From NCBI GenBank assembly GCA_001915995.1, contig MNRO01000020.1, forward strand, positions 1-64,000: a stretch of DNA of 64,000 bases, read 5' to 3'. The notes below the pieces were generated by a model. The model was not told the DNA's origin. It worked only from the letters and a program-made list of their open reading frames with translations, and made no database searches. This document shows, in pieces, positions 7,505-17,395 of this stretch (within the stretch, counting starts at the first letter, position 1; each line of letters begins with the position of its first letter). Made by a program: the position numbers and the translations under genes. The stretch comes from Clostridium sp. 26_21. GTDB lineage: Bacteria; Bacillota; Clostridia; TANB77; CAG-508.

Positions 7505-8746
7505 ATGAATGAAAAAGAACCATTAGCATTTAGAATGAGACCAAAAACATTAGAAGAATATGTTGGTCAAGAACATGTAATAGGTCCAGGAAAATTGTTA
7601 TATAGAACAATAAAAGCAGATAGATTATCAAGTATCATATTATTTGGACCTCCAGGGTGTGGAAAAACATCATTAGCAAAAGTAATAAGTGAAACAACTA
7701 AATATAAGTTTTATAAAATAAATGCAGTAACAGCAGGAGTGGCAGATATAAAAAGAGTTGTAGAAGAAACAAGAAATTATATGATGAATCCAACTGGAAA
7801 GAGTATTCTGTTTATAGATGAAATTCATAGATTTAATAAATTGCAACAAGATGCACTTTTGCCATATGTAGAAAATGGAACAATAATATTAATAGGAGCA
7901 ACAACGGAAAATCCATATTTTGAAGTAAATAAAGCTTTAATTTCAAGATCTATGGTAATAAAACTTAATCCATTAACAGAAGAAGATATTTACAAAATTT
8001 TAAAAAATGCACTTGAAAGAAAAGATGGACTTGGGGAATATTCTATAAAAATTGAAGATAGTACATTACGAAAAATAGCAGATATATCAAATGGAGATGT
8101 AAGAACAGCTTTGAATGGTTTAGAAATAGCAGTATTAACAACAAGTATGAGCTCAGACGGATATATACATATAACAGATGAAGTTATAAAAAATAGTATT
8201 CAAAACAGAAAAGCAATTTTTGATAAAAATGGGGATACACATTATGATAATATAAGTGCATTTATAAAATCAATGAGAGGATCTGACCCAGATGCAACAT
8301 TATTATATTTAGCAAGAGCATTAAATGGAGGAGAAGATCCAGTATTTTTAGCAAGAAGAATAGTAATTTGTGCATCAGAAGATGTTGGATTAGCCGACCC
8401 ACAAGCACTTGTTATTGCAACATCTGCAATGCAAGCAGTTAATATGATAGGAATGCCAGAAGCTAGAATAATACTTGCAGAAGCAGCTGTATATGTTGCA
8501 AATTGTAAAAAATCAAATGCAACATATTTAGGAATTAACAAAGCACTAGAAGATGTTGCAAATTCAGATACTGGTGAAATACCAATGCACATTAGAAATG
8601 CACCAATAGAAAAAATGAGAGAATTAGGATATAATGAAGGATATTTATATCCACATGATTTTCCAGGCCATTGGGTTGAACAACAATATTTACCAGATAA
8701 AATGGTTGGAACAAAATATTATATTAAAGATGAAAATATTAAATAA
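7505..8746 (+). CDS. rarA: Replication-associated recombination protein A (RarA/MgsA AAA+ ATPase)
   Basis: This clamp-loader-like AAA+ ATPase acts at stalled replication forks. The 413-aa protein shows the N-terminal RMRPKTLEEYVGQEH, Walker A GPPGCGKTS (48-56), Walker B ILFIDEIHR and the C-terminal tetramerisation domain with ARRIVICASEDVGLADP. It has its own promoter and terminator, and a three-hairpin element begins in the terminator's T-tract. Confidence 0.95.
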   Translation: MNEKEPLAFRMRPKTLEEYVGQEHVIGPGKLLYRTIKADRLSSIILFGPPGCGKTSLAKVISETTKYKFYKINAVTAGVADIKRVVEETRNYMMNPTGKSILFIDEIHRFNKLQQDALLPYVENGTIILIGATTENPYFEVNKALISRSMVIKLNPLTEEDIYKILKNALERKDGLGEYSIKIEDSTLRKIADISNGDVRTALNGLEIAVLTTSMSSDGYIHITDEVIKNSIQNRKAIFDKNGDTHYDNISAFIKSMRGSDPDATLLYLARALNGGEDPVFLARRIVICASEDVGLADPQALVIATSAMQAVNMIGMPEARIILAEAAVYVANCKKSNATYLGINKALEDVANSDTGEIPMHIRNAPIEKMRELGYNEGYLYPHDFPGHWVEQQYLPDKMVGTKYYIKDENIK

Positions 8747-8761
8747 AATAATAAAATTTGG

Positions 8762-8797
8762 AAAAGATAGAAAAAAAGAAATTTCTATCTTTTTTTT
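8762..8797 (+). terminator. rarA terminator
   Basis: AGATAGAAA (8765-8773) pairs with TTTCTATCT (8782-8790) followed by seven Ts. Confidence 0.8.
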
Positions 8798-8936
8798 ATA
8801 TAATAGGAAAGTTATACTTTCCTATTATATAAAAAGCTACAATCGATAGCCCTTTGAGATTTCATCGCTTCGCTCAGAAACTAAAATCGGGCGAGAACAA
8901 ATCAAAGAAAAATTGAAAATTTTTCTTATTTGTTCT
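8797..8936 (+). repeat. Three-hairpin intergenic element, copy 1
   Basis: The element has three parts. H1 is a near-perfect 16-bp inverted repeat starting TATATAATAGGAAAGT. H2 has CCCTTTGAGATTTC opposite GAAACTAAAATCGGG. H3 has AGAACAAAT and AAGAAAAATT opposite AATTTTTCTT and ATTTGTTCT. It lies immediately after the rarA terminator. It is about 95% like copy 3 (23138-23276) and more distantly like copy 2 (18413-18542) and the degraded minus-strand copy at 57988-58080. Confidence 0.75.
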
Positions 8937-8960
8937 AATTTAATTTTTAAGGATAAAAAT

Positions 8961-9341
8961 ATGAATGAAAAAATAAAAAAACAATCTTTAAATATAAAAA
9001 TTGCTATTATTGGATGTTTAGCAGGTATTATATGTGGCTTATTTGGAACTGGTGGTGGAATGATACTTGTTCCAGCATTTATTTATATGTTAGACATTGA
9101 ACCAAAAAAAGCAAGAGCAACATCATTATGTTGTATGTTAGCAATGGTGATTGCAAGTAGTTTTTTCTACTATAAAAATAATTATATAAATTGGAATTCA
9201 GGATTATTATGTGCAATAGGAGGAATATTTGGAGGATATATAGGTGCAATAATATTAAAAAAAGTACCAGATTATATTTTAAAAATTTTATTTATAATTT
9301 TTATTTTATATTATGCATATAGAATGTTATTTGTTTTGTAA
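8961..9341 (+). CDS. TauE/SafE (TSUP) family half-transporter, first half
   Basis: This is a membrane protein of the sulfite/organosulfonate exporter family. The 126-aa product has about four hydrophobic segments and the family's glycine motif (GLFGTGGGMILVP). Full-length TauE proteins are about 250 aa with two such halves; here the halves are two genes. The start is ATG 8961, preceded by AAGGA; upstream in-frame sequence belongs to the repeat element. The partner gene follows after 15 bp. A heterodimeric exporter is inferred; the substrate is unknown. Confidence 0.85.
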   Translation: MNEKIKKQSLNIKIAIIGCLAGIICGLFGTGGGMILVPAFIYMLDIEPKKARATSLCCMLAMVIASSFFYYKNNYINWNSGLLCAIGGIFGGYIGAIILKKVPDYILKILFIIFILYYAYRMLFVL

Positions 9342-9356
9342 ATTTGGAGGAAAGAT

Positions 9357-9728
9357 ATGTTACAAATTTTAATTGGTGGATTATCTGGAATATTTAGTGG
9401 AATAGGAATGGGTGGAGGGACAATATTAATATTTTTACTTACAACATTTGCAGAATTAGAACAGCATATTGCTCAAGCAACAAATCTTATATATTTTATT
9501 CCAACAGCAATTTCAGCAATTATAGTAAATTATAGAAATAAAAATATTGATTTGAAATTAGCTATTTATATTTCAGCCTGTGGAATTATAGGTGCTATAA
9601 TTGGTTCAATTATTTCAGTGAATATTGAAGTTGGAATATTGAGAAAATTATTTGGAATATTTTTGATTGTAATTGCAATTCATGAAATTTATACAGTATT
9701 TAAAGAAAAAATAAAATATAATAAATAG
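9357..9728 (+). CDS. TauE/SafE (TSUP) family half-transporter, second half
   Basis: This 123-aa membrane protein carries the second family repeat (GIFSGIGMGGGTILIF) and about four hydrophobic segments. GGAGG stands 6 nt before the ATG. It is co-transcribed with the preceding half (15-bp gap), so the two probably assemble into one exporter. The pairing could reflect an ancestral split or the unfused form of the family. Confidence 0.85.
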   Translation: MLQILIGGLSGIFSGIGMGGGTILIFLLTTFAELEQHIAQATNLIYFIPTAISAIIVNYRNKNIDLKLAIYISACGIIGAIIGSIISVNIEVGILRKLFGIFLIVIAIHEIYTVFKEKIKYNK

Positions 9729-9793
9729 TTCAATTAATTGAATTATTTTAGTTAACCTTCAATTAGCCAAACTAGATTTTGATTATAGTTTTA

Positions 9794-9799
9794 TATAAT
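9794..9799 (+). promoter_or_regulatory. Probable -10 box of the second XRE-type regulator gene
   Basis: Consensus TATAAT without a convincing -35. The leader around it repeats a CAATTAATTG / TCAATTAG / TTAATTGAA theme (9729-9815) that could be an autoregulatory operator. Confidence 0.4.
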
Positions 9800-9826
9800 C
9801 ATAGTTAATTGAAAGGGATGAGAATA

Positions 9827-10063
9827 ATGACATTGTCTGAAGCAATAAGAACAAGAATAAGATTTTATCAAAAACAAAAAGGAATGAGCATGTGGGCTAT
9901 ATTTAAGATGTCAGGAGTTCCAATGTCAACACTATCAACATTTATGTCTGGAAGAACAGATTTAATAAGGTTAGATACTTTACTACATATATGTGAAGGA
10001 TTTAATATTTCAATAACAGAATTTTTTGATGATGAAATATTTAAAAATGTAGAACAAGATTAG
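9827..10063 (+). CDS. Small XRE/Cro-type helix-turn-helix regulator (copy B)
   Basis: This 78-aa HTH protein is a close paralog of the one at 4949-5185, sharing for example GVPMSTLxxFMSxRT, LDTLLHICEGF and the terminal EQD. The start is placed at 9827 rather than an ATG six codons upstream: AAAGGGA is correctly spaced and the resulting N-terminus matches copy A exactly in position. It is 35 bp before topB and on the same strand, so the two may be co-transcribed. Its target is unknown. Confidence 0.85.
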   Translation: MTLSEAIRTRIRFYQKQKGMSMWAIFKMSGVPMSTLSTFMSGRTDLIRLDTLLHICEGFNISITEFFDDEIFKNVEQD

Positions 10064-10097
10064 TGGTTTATAAAACATAAGAAAGGAGAACAATAGA

Positions 10098-12065
10098 ATG
10101 AAACTACTAATAACAGAAAAGCCATCTGTAGCAATGGAATTTGCCAAAGCATTAAAAATAAATATGAACAGAAAAGATGGATACATAGAATCAGATAGTT
10201 GGATAATAACATGGTGTGTAGGTCATTTAGTAACAATGAGTTATCCAGAAGTATATGATGAAAAACTAAAATTTTGGAGACTAGATACATTACCATTTAT
10301 TCCAACAGAATGGAAATATGAAATAATACCAAATGTGCAAAAACAATTTAATATAGTACAAAGATTACTACAAAGAGAAGATGTAGAAGAAATATATAAT
10401 GCAGGAGACTCTGGAAGAGAAGGAGAATATATACAAAGATTAGTATATATGATGGCAAAACCAAATCCAAAGGCACAAATCAAAAGGGTATGGATAGATT
10501 CACAAACAGAAGAAGAAATAAAAAGAGGAATAAGAGAAGCAAAAGACCAAAGTGAATATGATAGTTTAGCAGACTCTGCATATTTAAGAGCAAAAGAAGA
10601 CTATCTAATAGGAATAAATTTTTCAAGACTATTAACAATAATATATGGAAGAAGAGTAGCATCAAAGATAAATGAAGAAAAAATATCAATTTCAGTAGGA
10701 AGAGTAATGACATGTGTATTAGGAATGATAGTGTCAAGAGAAAGAGAAATAAGAAATTTTATTAAAACAAAATATTATAAAATAATAGGTGAATTTGGAA
10801 ATACAGATGGATCATTTAAAGCAGAATGGAAAGTAAATGAAAAATCAAAGCTATTTGAATCTCCAAAATTATACAATGATAGTGGATTTAAAAAAGAAAA
10901 TGAAGCAAAAGAATTTATTACAAGTTTAGCAGGAAAAAAAGCAATAATATCAGAACTAAAGAAATCAAAACAAAAAGAAAATGCACCACTATTATTTAAT
11001 TTAGCAGAAATTCAAAATGAATGTACAAAAAGATTCAAAATAAAACCAGATGAAACATTAGATGTAATTCAAAATTTATATGAGAAGAAATTAGTTACAT
11101 ATCCAAGAACAGATGCCAGAGTTTTATCAACAGCAGTTGCAAAAGAAATATCAAAAAATTTGAATGGATTAATGAGAGGATATAAAGACGAAGAAGTACA
11201 AAATTTATTAAAAAAGATGGTAGATGAAAAATATTCGACAAATTTAGTAAAAACAAAATATGTAAATGATAGTAAAATAACAGACCATTATGCAATAATT
11301 CCAACAGGACAGGGATATGAAAATTATGAAAAGTTGCCAGAATTGCATAAAAAGGTGTATAATACTATTGTAAAAAGATTTATTGCAATATTTTATCCAC
11401 CAGCAGAATATAATAAAGTAAATGTTGTAGTTGATGTAGAAAATGAAACATTTATAGCAAGTGGAAAAGTTTGTATAGCACAAGGATATTTAGAAGTTTT
11501 AAAACCTCAAAATAAGGCAAAGAAATCCACATCAAATGCACAAAATGTGGAAAACAATAGTGAAAGTTCAAAAGAAAACGAAGATGGAATTGAAAATAAT
11601 TTAGAAGTATTTAAAAGTTTAAAAAAAGGACAAGAAATACTTGTAAATAATTATGAAATAAAAGAAGCAGAAACAACACCACCTTCAAGATATAATTCAG
11701 GTTCATTAATTTTAGCAATGGAAAATGCAGGAAAGTTAATTGAAGATGAAGAATTAAGAGAACAAATAAAAGGTGCAGGAATTGGAACTTCTGCAACAAG
11801 GGGAGAAATAATAAAAAAACTAGAAAAGATAAAATATATTGATATAAATTCCAAAACACAAATAGTAACACCAACACAAAAAGGTGAAGCAATATATGAT
11901 GTTGTAAATTTCTCTATGCCAGATATGTTAAATGCAAAACTTACAGCAAGTTGGGAAAAAGGTTTAGATTTAGTGGCTAAAAAAGAAATAAAACCAGATG
12001 AATTTATGATAAAACTAGTAAATTATATTAATTCAAAATTTAATAAGTTAATTGTAAAAACATAG
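10098..12065 (+). CDS. topB: DNA topoisomerase III (type IA)
   Basis: This enzyme relaxes and decatenates DNA by single-strand passage. The 655-aa protein has the TOPRIM start KLLITEKPSVA with acidic E7, the AGDSGREGE metal-binding motif, and active-site Y335 in VTYPRTDARV. The C-terminal part contains GAGIGTSATRGEIIKKL typical of bacterial TopB. GGAG precedes the ATG. It is followed within 10 bp by an unknown 616-aa gene and then mfd, suggesting one DNA-maintenance transcript. TopB is often on mobile elements, but base composition here matches the host. Confidence 0.93.
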   Translation: MKLLITEKPSVAMEFAKALKINMNRKDGYIESDSWIITWCVGHLVTMSYPEVYDEKLKFWRLDTLPFIPTEWKYEIIPNVQKQFNIVQRLLQREDVEEIYNAGDSGREGEYIQRLVYMMAKPNPKAQIKRVWIDSQTEEEIKRGIREAKDQSEYDSLADSAYLRAKEDYLIGINFSRLLTIIYGRRVASKINEEKISISVGRVMTCVLGMIVSREREIRNFIKTKYYKIIGEFGNTDGSFKAEWKVNEKSKLFESPKLYNDSGFKKENEAKEFITSLAGKKAIISELKKSKQKENAPLLFNLAEIQNECTKRFKIKPDETLDVIQNLYEKKLVTYPRTDARVLSTAVAKEISKNLNGLMRGYKDEEVQNLLKKMVDEKYSTNLVKTKYVNDSKITDHYAIIPTGQGYENYEKLPELHKKVYNTIVKRFIAIFYPPAEYNKVNVVVDVENETFIASGKVCIAQGYLEVLKPQNKAKKSTSNAQNVENNSESSKENEDGIENNLEVFKSLKKGQEILVNNYEIKEAETTPPSRYNSGSLILAMENAGKLIEDEELREQIKGAGIGTSATRGEIIKKLEKIKYIDINSKTQIVTPTQKGEAIYDVVNFSMPDMLNAKLTASWEKGLDLVAKKEIKPDEFMIKLVNYINSKFNKLIVKT

Positions 12066-12075
12066 GAGATAATGA

Positions 12076-13926
12076 ATGGTAGATGAATTTTACGGTATTT
12101 TAAATAAAGCAATGAGACTGGAACAAAATAGTAATTTTATTGCAAATGCAGATGAATTTTATAAAAATTCTATAACTACTAGAAATCTTTTAAGAAAAAT
12201 ATATGAAGTAAATCCGGAAGCAAGCTTAAAAGAGGCTAGATCAGTTATAAAAAATAATATTATGAGAGATGCAAGAGATAAAATTGCTCAACTTCACAAT
12301 GTAAAAGCTTATGCTTTAAGAAGAAATATATTGAATACATTTATTAGAGACGAAAAATTATTTGAAGAGATATATAGAGAAATAATTGAAGAAGAAAGAA
12401 AAAGTGGTAAAAAACTAAAAGCAGTTGAAAGAGTAACATATACTGATGATACCAAATTAGACCAAAGACAATTGGTTATAGAACTTATTATTGCATTGAG
12501 AGATTATATGAAAAAATTCAGTGAAGAAGACTTAAAATGGATAAGAAGTACTTTTAAAAAAAGAGATTATGAGAAAAAAATGAAATTATTGTCAAATGAT
12601 ACAACCAAAAGTATAAGAGGAGACATTGAATTTGATGCAGATCTAATATATGCACAAACAGAATTAGAACAAATGAAAATTTGTTTAAAAGATAAAAGTC
12701 AAGATTTTGATGAATTATTGAAAAAAGAATATATAAAATCATTAATAATTATAGGAGAATATTTGGATAGTTATGGTGTACTAGAAACATATGCTCAAAG
12801 ACAAAATAAACAAAATGAAAAAATGAAATTAGAGACATTGCCACAAATTCCTGAAAATGATACATTTTTTTATCTATTTGATGAGAAAAAACTAAAAGCA
12901 TTAAGTTTGACAAAATTATCAGCATTATGTGCATTTTGGTCAAATAGATTTGTAAAAGTAACATTAGATATGTATAAATCTTACATTATAATGTATGAAC
13001 TTGGACTAGATGCAAAAGATAAAATTGATGATGACAATAATTTTAGAAACATATCAAAAGAAAAAATTAAAGTATTAGGATTAAAGTTTGGCTTTATTCA
13101 TCAGTTAGATCTTGGTAAAGTATATACATTTAATGAAACTGAAACTTTAGAAAGCGGATTAGAGCTTTATACTATAGAAAAATTAAGTGAATATGGTAAA
13201 ACAATTAGTGAAAATTATAAAAAATATTTTTCAAACATTGGTGGATTAAATGATACAGAGAATGATATGAATGAAGATGCAGGATTATATAATGCATTAG
13301 ATGGTATGCAGATGGCATTATATAATCACAAATCTAATTCTATATATTCTTTGATTGATTTTTTGATTTCAGAAAAAATATCATTAAATTGGGGAGTAAT
13401 TGAAGAAGATAAAGCTACCAAATATATTTTATTAGGAATAGATATTCCTGGATTAAATATGCCATTAAGATTACATATAAATAGGGAAAAATTTTTCAAA
13501 TTTATATGCAAAAAACAAGGAAAATCTATGGTGAGATTATATGATGGAAAAGATGATTTTGTAGTTAGTAATACATATCTTGGAACTAGTTGCTTAATTC
13601 CAATAAATGATGAATATGGAAATGAAATAAAAAAAATAGCAGATAGTACTAGAGAAACAGATTATAGAAGTAAATTTATAAATCACTTAGCTTTTTTAGC
13701 AGATTCAAGAAGATATCCTAAACATCTTCAAAAGAAAAAGACAGTAATAAAAAAAGGAAAAGAAAAAGTTATTTATGAAGTTATACCTAGATATATAGAT
13801 TTAAAGAATGGAAAGATATATGTAAAAAATAAAAATGATGAATTCGTTCTTTATTCAGAAGAACGGCAGATAGATAAAGATAAGGAAGGAATCAAAAATG
13901 AATACAATATTAGGAGAATTAGGTAA
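12076..13926 (+). CDS. Unknown 616-aa protein between topB and mfd
   Basis: I do not recognise this family. The protein is long, charged and soluble, rich in helix-forming Lys/Glu/Leu, with no signal peptide, membrane segment or nucleotide-binding motif that I can see. Its Shine-Dalgarno (AGGAG) overlaps the end of topB, and its last 29 bp overlap the start of mfd in another frame. Translational coupling with mfd is therefore likely. The context suggests a DNA-associated role, but that is inference only. Confidence 0.8.
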   Translation: MVDEFYGILNKAMRLEQNSNFIANADEFYKNSITTRNLLRKIYEVNPEASLKEARSVIKNNIMRDARDKIAQLHNVKAYALRRNILNTFIRDEKLFEEIYREIIEEERKSGKKLKAVERVTYTDDTKLDQRQLVIELIIALRDYMKKFSEEDLKWIRSTFKKRDYEKKMKLLSNDTTKSIRGDIEFDADLIYAQTELEQMKICLKDKSQDFDELLKKEYIKSLIIIGEYLDSYGVLETYAQRQNKQNEKMKLETLPQIPENDTFFYLFDEKKLKALSLTKLSALCAFWSNRFVKVTLDMYKSYIIMYELGLDAKDKIDDDNNFRNISKEKIKVLGLKFGFIHQLDLGKVYTFNETETLESGLELYTIEKLSEYGKTISENYKKYFSNIGGLNDTENDMNEDAGLYNALDGMQMALYNHKSNSIYSLIDFLISEKISLNWGVIEEDKATKYILLGIDIPGLNMPLRLHINREKFFKFICKKQGKSMVRLYDGKDDFVVSNTYLGTSCLIPINDEYGNEIKKIADSTRETDYRSKFINHLAFLADSRRYPKHLQKKKTVIKKGKEKVIYEVIPRYIDLKNGKIYVKNKNDEFVLYSEERQIDKDKEGIKNEYNIRRIR

Positions 13927-16900
13927 AAATCCTAAATTTTGTGAGTACATAAAAACAATAGAAAGTAAAAAAAGCCCGATAGCCATATCGGGCTTAACAG
14001 ACGTTGGAATGACACAAATGATATGTGCAACAAGAGAATTTGCAAAAAGACCAATCTTAGTAATAACATATAATGAAATTCAAGCACAAAAAATATTAAA
14101 AGATATAAAATATTTTACAGATAAAGTATATTATTTACCAAAAAAAGAAATAGTAACATATGATTATGTTGCAGAAAGCAAAGACTTACCATATGAAAGA
14201 ATTGAAACATTAAATAAAATGCAAGAAATGAGAACAGGAGTAGTAATAACAACAATAGAAGCAGTTCTTCAAAAAATGATAAATAAAAAAGCATTATATA
14301 AAAACACACTAAACTTTAAGGTTGGAGATTCAGAAAATCTTGAAACAATAAAACAAAAACTAGTAGAATTAGGATATGTAAGATGTGACTTAATAGAAGG
14401 AAGAGGACAATTTAGTGTTAGAGGTGGAATAGTTGATATTTCAGTTAACGAAAAAGAAGGAGTCAGACTTGAGTTTTGGGGAGATGAAATAGATTCAATT
14501 AGATATTTTAATGTAGTAAGTCAACGTTCAACAGAAAACATTGATAAAATAACAATATATCCAGCACATGAATATATATTAGAATCAAATATAGAAGATG
14601 TAATAACAAATATAAGAAACACAATCTATTCCGAAAAATTACAAGAAACAATTGAACAAGATATAGAATTAATAAAAGCTGGCAATTATATAAGTAAAAT
14701 TGATAGATATCTTAATTCATTTTATATAGAACAAGATACAATATTAGATTATATAACAGACAAATATTTAGTATTTTTAGATGAGCAATCAAAAATAGAG
14801 CAAAGAACAATAAATGTAAACAAAGATAGTCAAAATATAATTCAATTATTAATAGATAAAGAAAAAATTGTACCTGAAGCATTAAAAAATATTTGTGATT
14901 TTAATCAATTTGAAGATAAATTAAATGATAAACAAATAATTTATATAGAAAAATTAGATAATGAAGTAAAAATACAAGCAGAAAAATATAAATGGATATA
15001 TAAAGAAAGAAATTTTTCAAAAAGTGAAATTGAAATATTATTTAAAGAATTATTAAAAGCACAAGAAGAGAAAAAAAGAATTTACATTTTAGCTGAAACG
15101 AAAGAAAAGGCGAAAAAGATATGTTCATTATTAAATGAAAAAGAGATAATAAATAAATATGAAGAAAACTTAAATCAAACAATAATAGTAAAAAATACAG
15201 AAAGCCTTGTAACAGTTAGTGTAGGAAAATTATCATCAGGATTTGAATGTTTTGATACAAATCAATTAGTAATAACATCACAAGAACTAATTGAAGGAGA
15301 AAAAAGAAAAACATATAAATCATCAGCATTTAAAGAAGGAGAAAAAGTAGTATATGCAGATTTAAAAATAGGAGATTATGTAGTTCATAAAAATTATGGA
15401 ATAGGAATTTTTATAGGTGTAAATACTATTACTGCAGATGGAACAACAAAAGATTATATAAAACTTAAATATTATGGTGATGATGTATTATATGTTCCAA
15501 CAAACCAATTAGATAGTGTAAGAAAATATGTTGGTGGAGATGAAGGCGGATTAAAAGTAAATAAACTTGGAACAAAAGAATGGTTAAATACTAAAGCAAA
15601 AGTAAAGAAGAATTTAAGGCAAGTTGCAAAAGAATTAATAGAATTATATGCCAAAAGAGAAAAATCAAAAGGTTATGCTTTTCCAGCAGATACACCATGG
15701 CAAACTCAATTTGAAGATAGTTTCCCATATCAAGAAACAGATGATCAATTGCGTTGTATAGATGAAGTAAAAAAAGATATGGAAAATTCAAAGCCAATGG
15801 ATAGACTACTATGTGGAGATGTTGGATATGGAAAAACAGAAGTTGCAATTAGAGCAGCATTTAAAGCAGTAATGGGAGGAAAGCAGGTTGCATATTTAGC
15901 TCCAACAACAGTATTAGCTGAACAACAATATAAAGAATTCAAAGAAAGAATGACTAATTTTGGCATTAGAGTAGAAGTATTAAATAGATTTAAAACCAAA
16001 AAACAACAAACAGAAATTATTAATAAATTAAAATTAGGAGAAGTTGACATTGTAGTAGGAACACATAGAATATTAAGCAAAGATGTTGAATTTAAAGATT
16101 TAGGATTATTAATAATAGATGAGGAACACAGATTTGGAGTAAAAGATAAAGAAAAAATAAAACAATATAAAGCAACAATAGATGTATTAACAATGACTGC
16201 AACACCAATCCCAAGAACACTTCATATGTCAATTGTTGGTGTAAGAGATATGTCTGTAATATATGAGCCACCATATAACAGAAAGCCTGTTCAAACATAT
16301 GTATTAGAATATGATCAAGAAGTTATAAAAGAAGCTATAACAAGAGAACTAGAAAGAAATGGTCAAGTATTTTATCTATTTAATAATGTGGAAAGAATAA
16401 TTCAAAAAGCAGATGAAATATCAAATCTTGTACCAGAAGCAAAAGTTGTATATGCACATGGACAAATGACAGGACATGAAATTGAGAATATAATGGAAGA
16501 ATTTATCGAAGGAAAGACAAATGTATTAGTATGTACAACAATATTAGAATCTGGAATAGATATTCCAAATGCAAATACAATAATTGTTGAAAATGCAGAC
16601 AGAATGGGATTAGCACAATTATATCAGATAAGAGGAAGAGTAGGAAGATCTGATAGACAGGGATATGCTTACATCACATATAAAAGAGATAAATTATTAT
16701 CAGAAATTGCAGATAAGAGATTAAAAGCAATAAAAGAATTTACAGAATTTGGTTCAGGATTTAAAATTGCAATGAGAGACTTAGAAATAAGAGGAGCAGG
16801 AAGTCTACTTGGAGAAATACAAAGTGGACATCTAGAACAAGTTGGATATGATACATATTGTAACTTATTAGATGAAGTAGTAAAAGAAATGCAAGGTGAA

Positions 16901-17374
16901 GAAGTAAAACCAGAAATAGATGTTCAAATAGATTTAGATGCGACATGTTATATTCCAGATGAATATATATCAGATTCAAGTCAAAAAATTGAAATATATC
17001 AAGATATTGCATTATGTAAGAATGAAGAAGATATACAAAATGTAATTGATGAAATGATTGATAGATTTGGAAATATGCCAAGTGAAATAGAAAATTTAAT
17101 TGAAATTGCAAGAATAAAAATATTATGTAAAAAACTTAATATAAGTAAAGTTCAAGGAAAACATAGTTTCGCAGTATTTACATTTGAATTAGGCGAATTT
17201 AATATAGATGTAAATGAATTAGCAAAAAATTATAGAAATAGAATAAAATTTTCACAAGGTTTAAAACCACAAATTACATATGTTCTACAAAATGCAACAG
17301 GAATGAAGATGCTAAAAGAAGTAGAAGAATTTTTGAAAACAATAGATGATTTTAGAATAAAAGAAAATAAATAA
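13898..17374 (+). CDS. mfd: Transcription-repair coupling factor Mfd
   Basis: Mfd removes RNA polymerase stalled at lesions and recruits UvrA. The 1158-aa protein has the UvrB-homology N-terminus, the polymerase-interacting Tudor-like domain (GDYVVHKNYGIGIFIGV, about 490-510), Walker A GDVGYGKTEVA, the DEEHRFG helicase motif and the C-terminal TRCF domain. The ATG lies inside the previous gene with AAGGAA upstream. A perfect hairpin at 13972-13995 near the 5' end is a terminator only if read on the antisense strand. Confidence 0.96.
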   Translation: MNTILGELGKNPKFCEYIKTIESKKSPIAISGLTDVGMTQMICATREFAKRPILVITYNEIQAQKILKDIKYFTDKVYYLPKKEIVTYDYVAESKDLPYERIETLNKMQEMRTGVVITTIEAVLQKMINKKALYKNTLNFKVGDSENLETIKQKLVELGYVRCDLIEGRGQFSVRGGIVDISVNEKEGVRLEFWGDEIDSIRYFNVVSQRSTENIDKITIYPAHEYILESNIEDVITNIRNTIYSEKLQETIEQDIELIKAGNYISKIDRYLNSFYIEQDTILDYITDKYLVFLDEQSKIEQRTINVNKDSQNIIQLLIDKEKIVPEALKNICDFNQFEDKLNDKQIIYIEKLDNEVKIQAEKYKWIYKERNFSKSEIEILFKELLKAQEEKKRIYILAETKEKAKKICSLLNEKEIINKYEENLNQTIIVKNTESLVTVSVGKLSSGFECFDTNQLVITSQELIEGEKRKTYKSSAFKEGEKVVYADLKIGDYVVHKNYGIGIFIGVNTITADGTTKDYIKLKYYGDDVLYVPTNQLDSVRKYVGGDEGGLKVNKLGTKEWLNTKAKVKKNLRQVAKELIELYAKREKSKGYAFPADTPWQTQFEDSFPYQETDDQLRCIDEVKKDMENSKPMDRLLCGDVGYGKTEVAIRAAFKAVMGGKQVAYLAPTTVLAEQQYKEFKERMTNFGIRVEVLNRFKTKKQQTEIINKLKLGEVDIVVGTHRILSKDVEFKDLGLLIIDEEHRFGVKDKEKIKQYKATIDVLTMTATPIPRTLHMSIVGVRDMSVIYEPPYNRKPVQTYVLEYDQEVIKEAITRELERNGQVFYLFNNVERIIQKADEISNLVPEAKVVYAHGQMTGHEIENIMEEFIEGKTNVLVCTTILESGIDIPNANTIIVENADRMGLAQLYQIRGRVGRSDRQGYAYITYKRDKLLSEIADKRLKAIKEFTEFGSGFKIAMRDLEIRGAGSLLGEIQSGHLEQVGYDTYCNLLDEVVKEMQGEEVKPEIDVQIDLDATCYIPDEYISDSSQKIEIYQDIALCKNEEDIQNVIDEMIDRFGNMPSEIENLIEIARIKILCKKLNISKVQGKHSFAVFTFELGEFNIDVNELAKNYRNRIKFSQGLKPQITYVLQNATGMKMLKEVEEFLKTIDDFRIKENK
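13972..13995 (-). terminator. Antisense-oriented terminator hairpin inside the 5' end of mfd
   Basis: AAGCCCGATA (13972-13981) pairs perfectly with TATCGGGCTT (13986-13995). On the minus strand it is followed by a T-run; on the sense strand it is not. Confidence 0.5.
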
Positions 17375-17395
17375 TTTTTTTAGAAAGGAGAAGAA

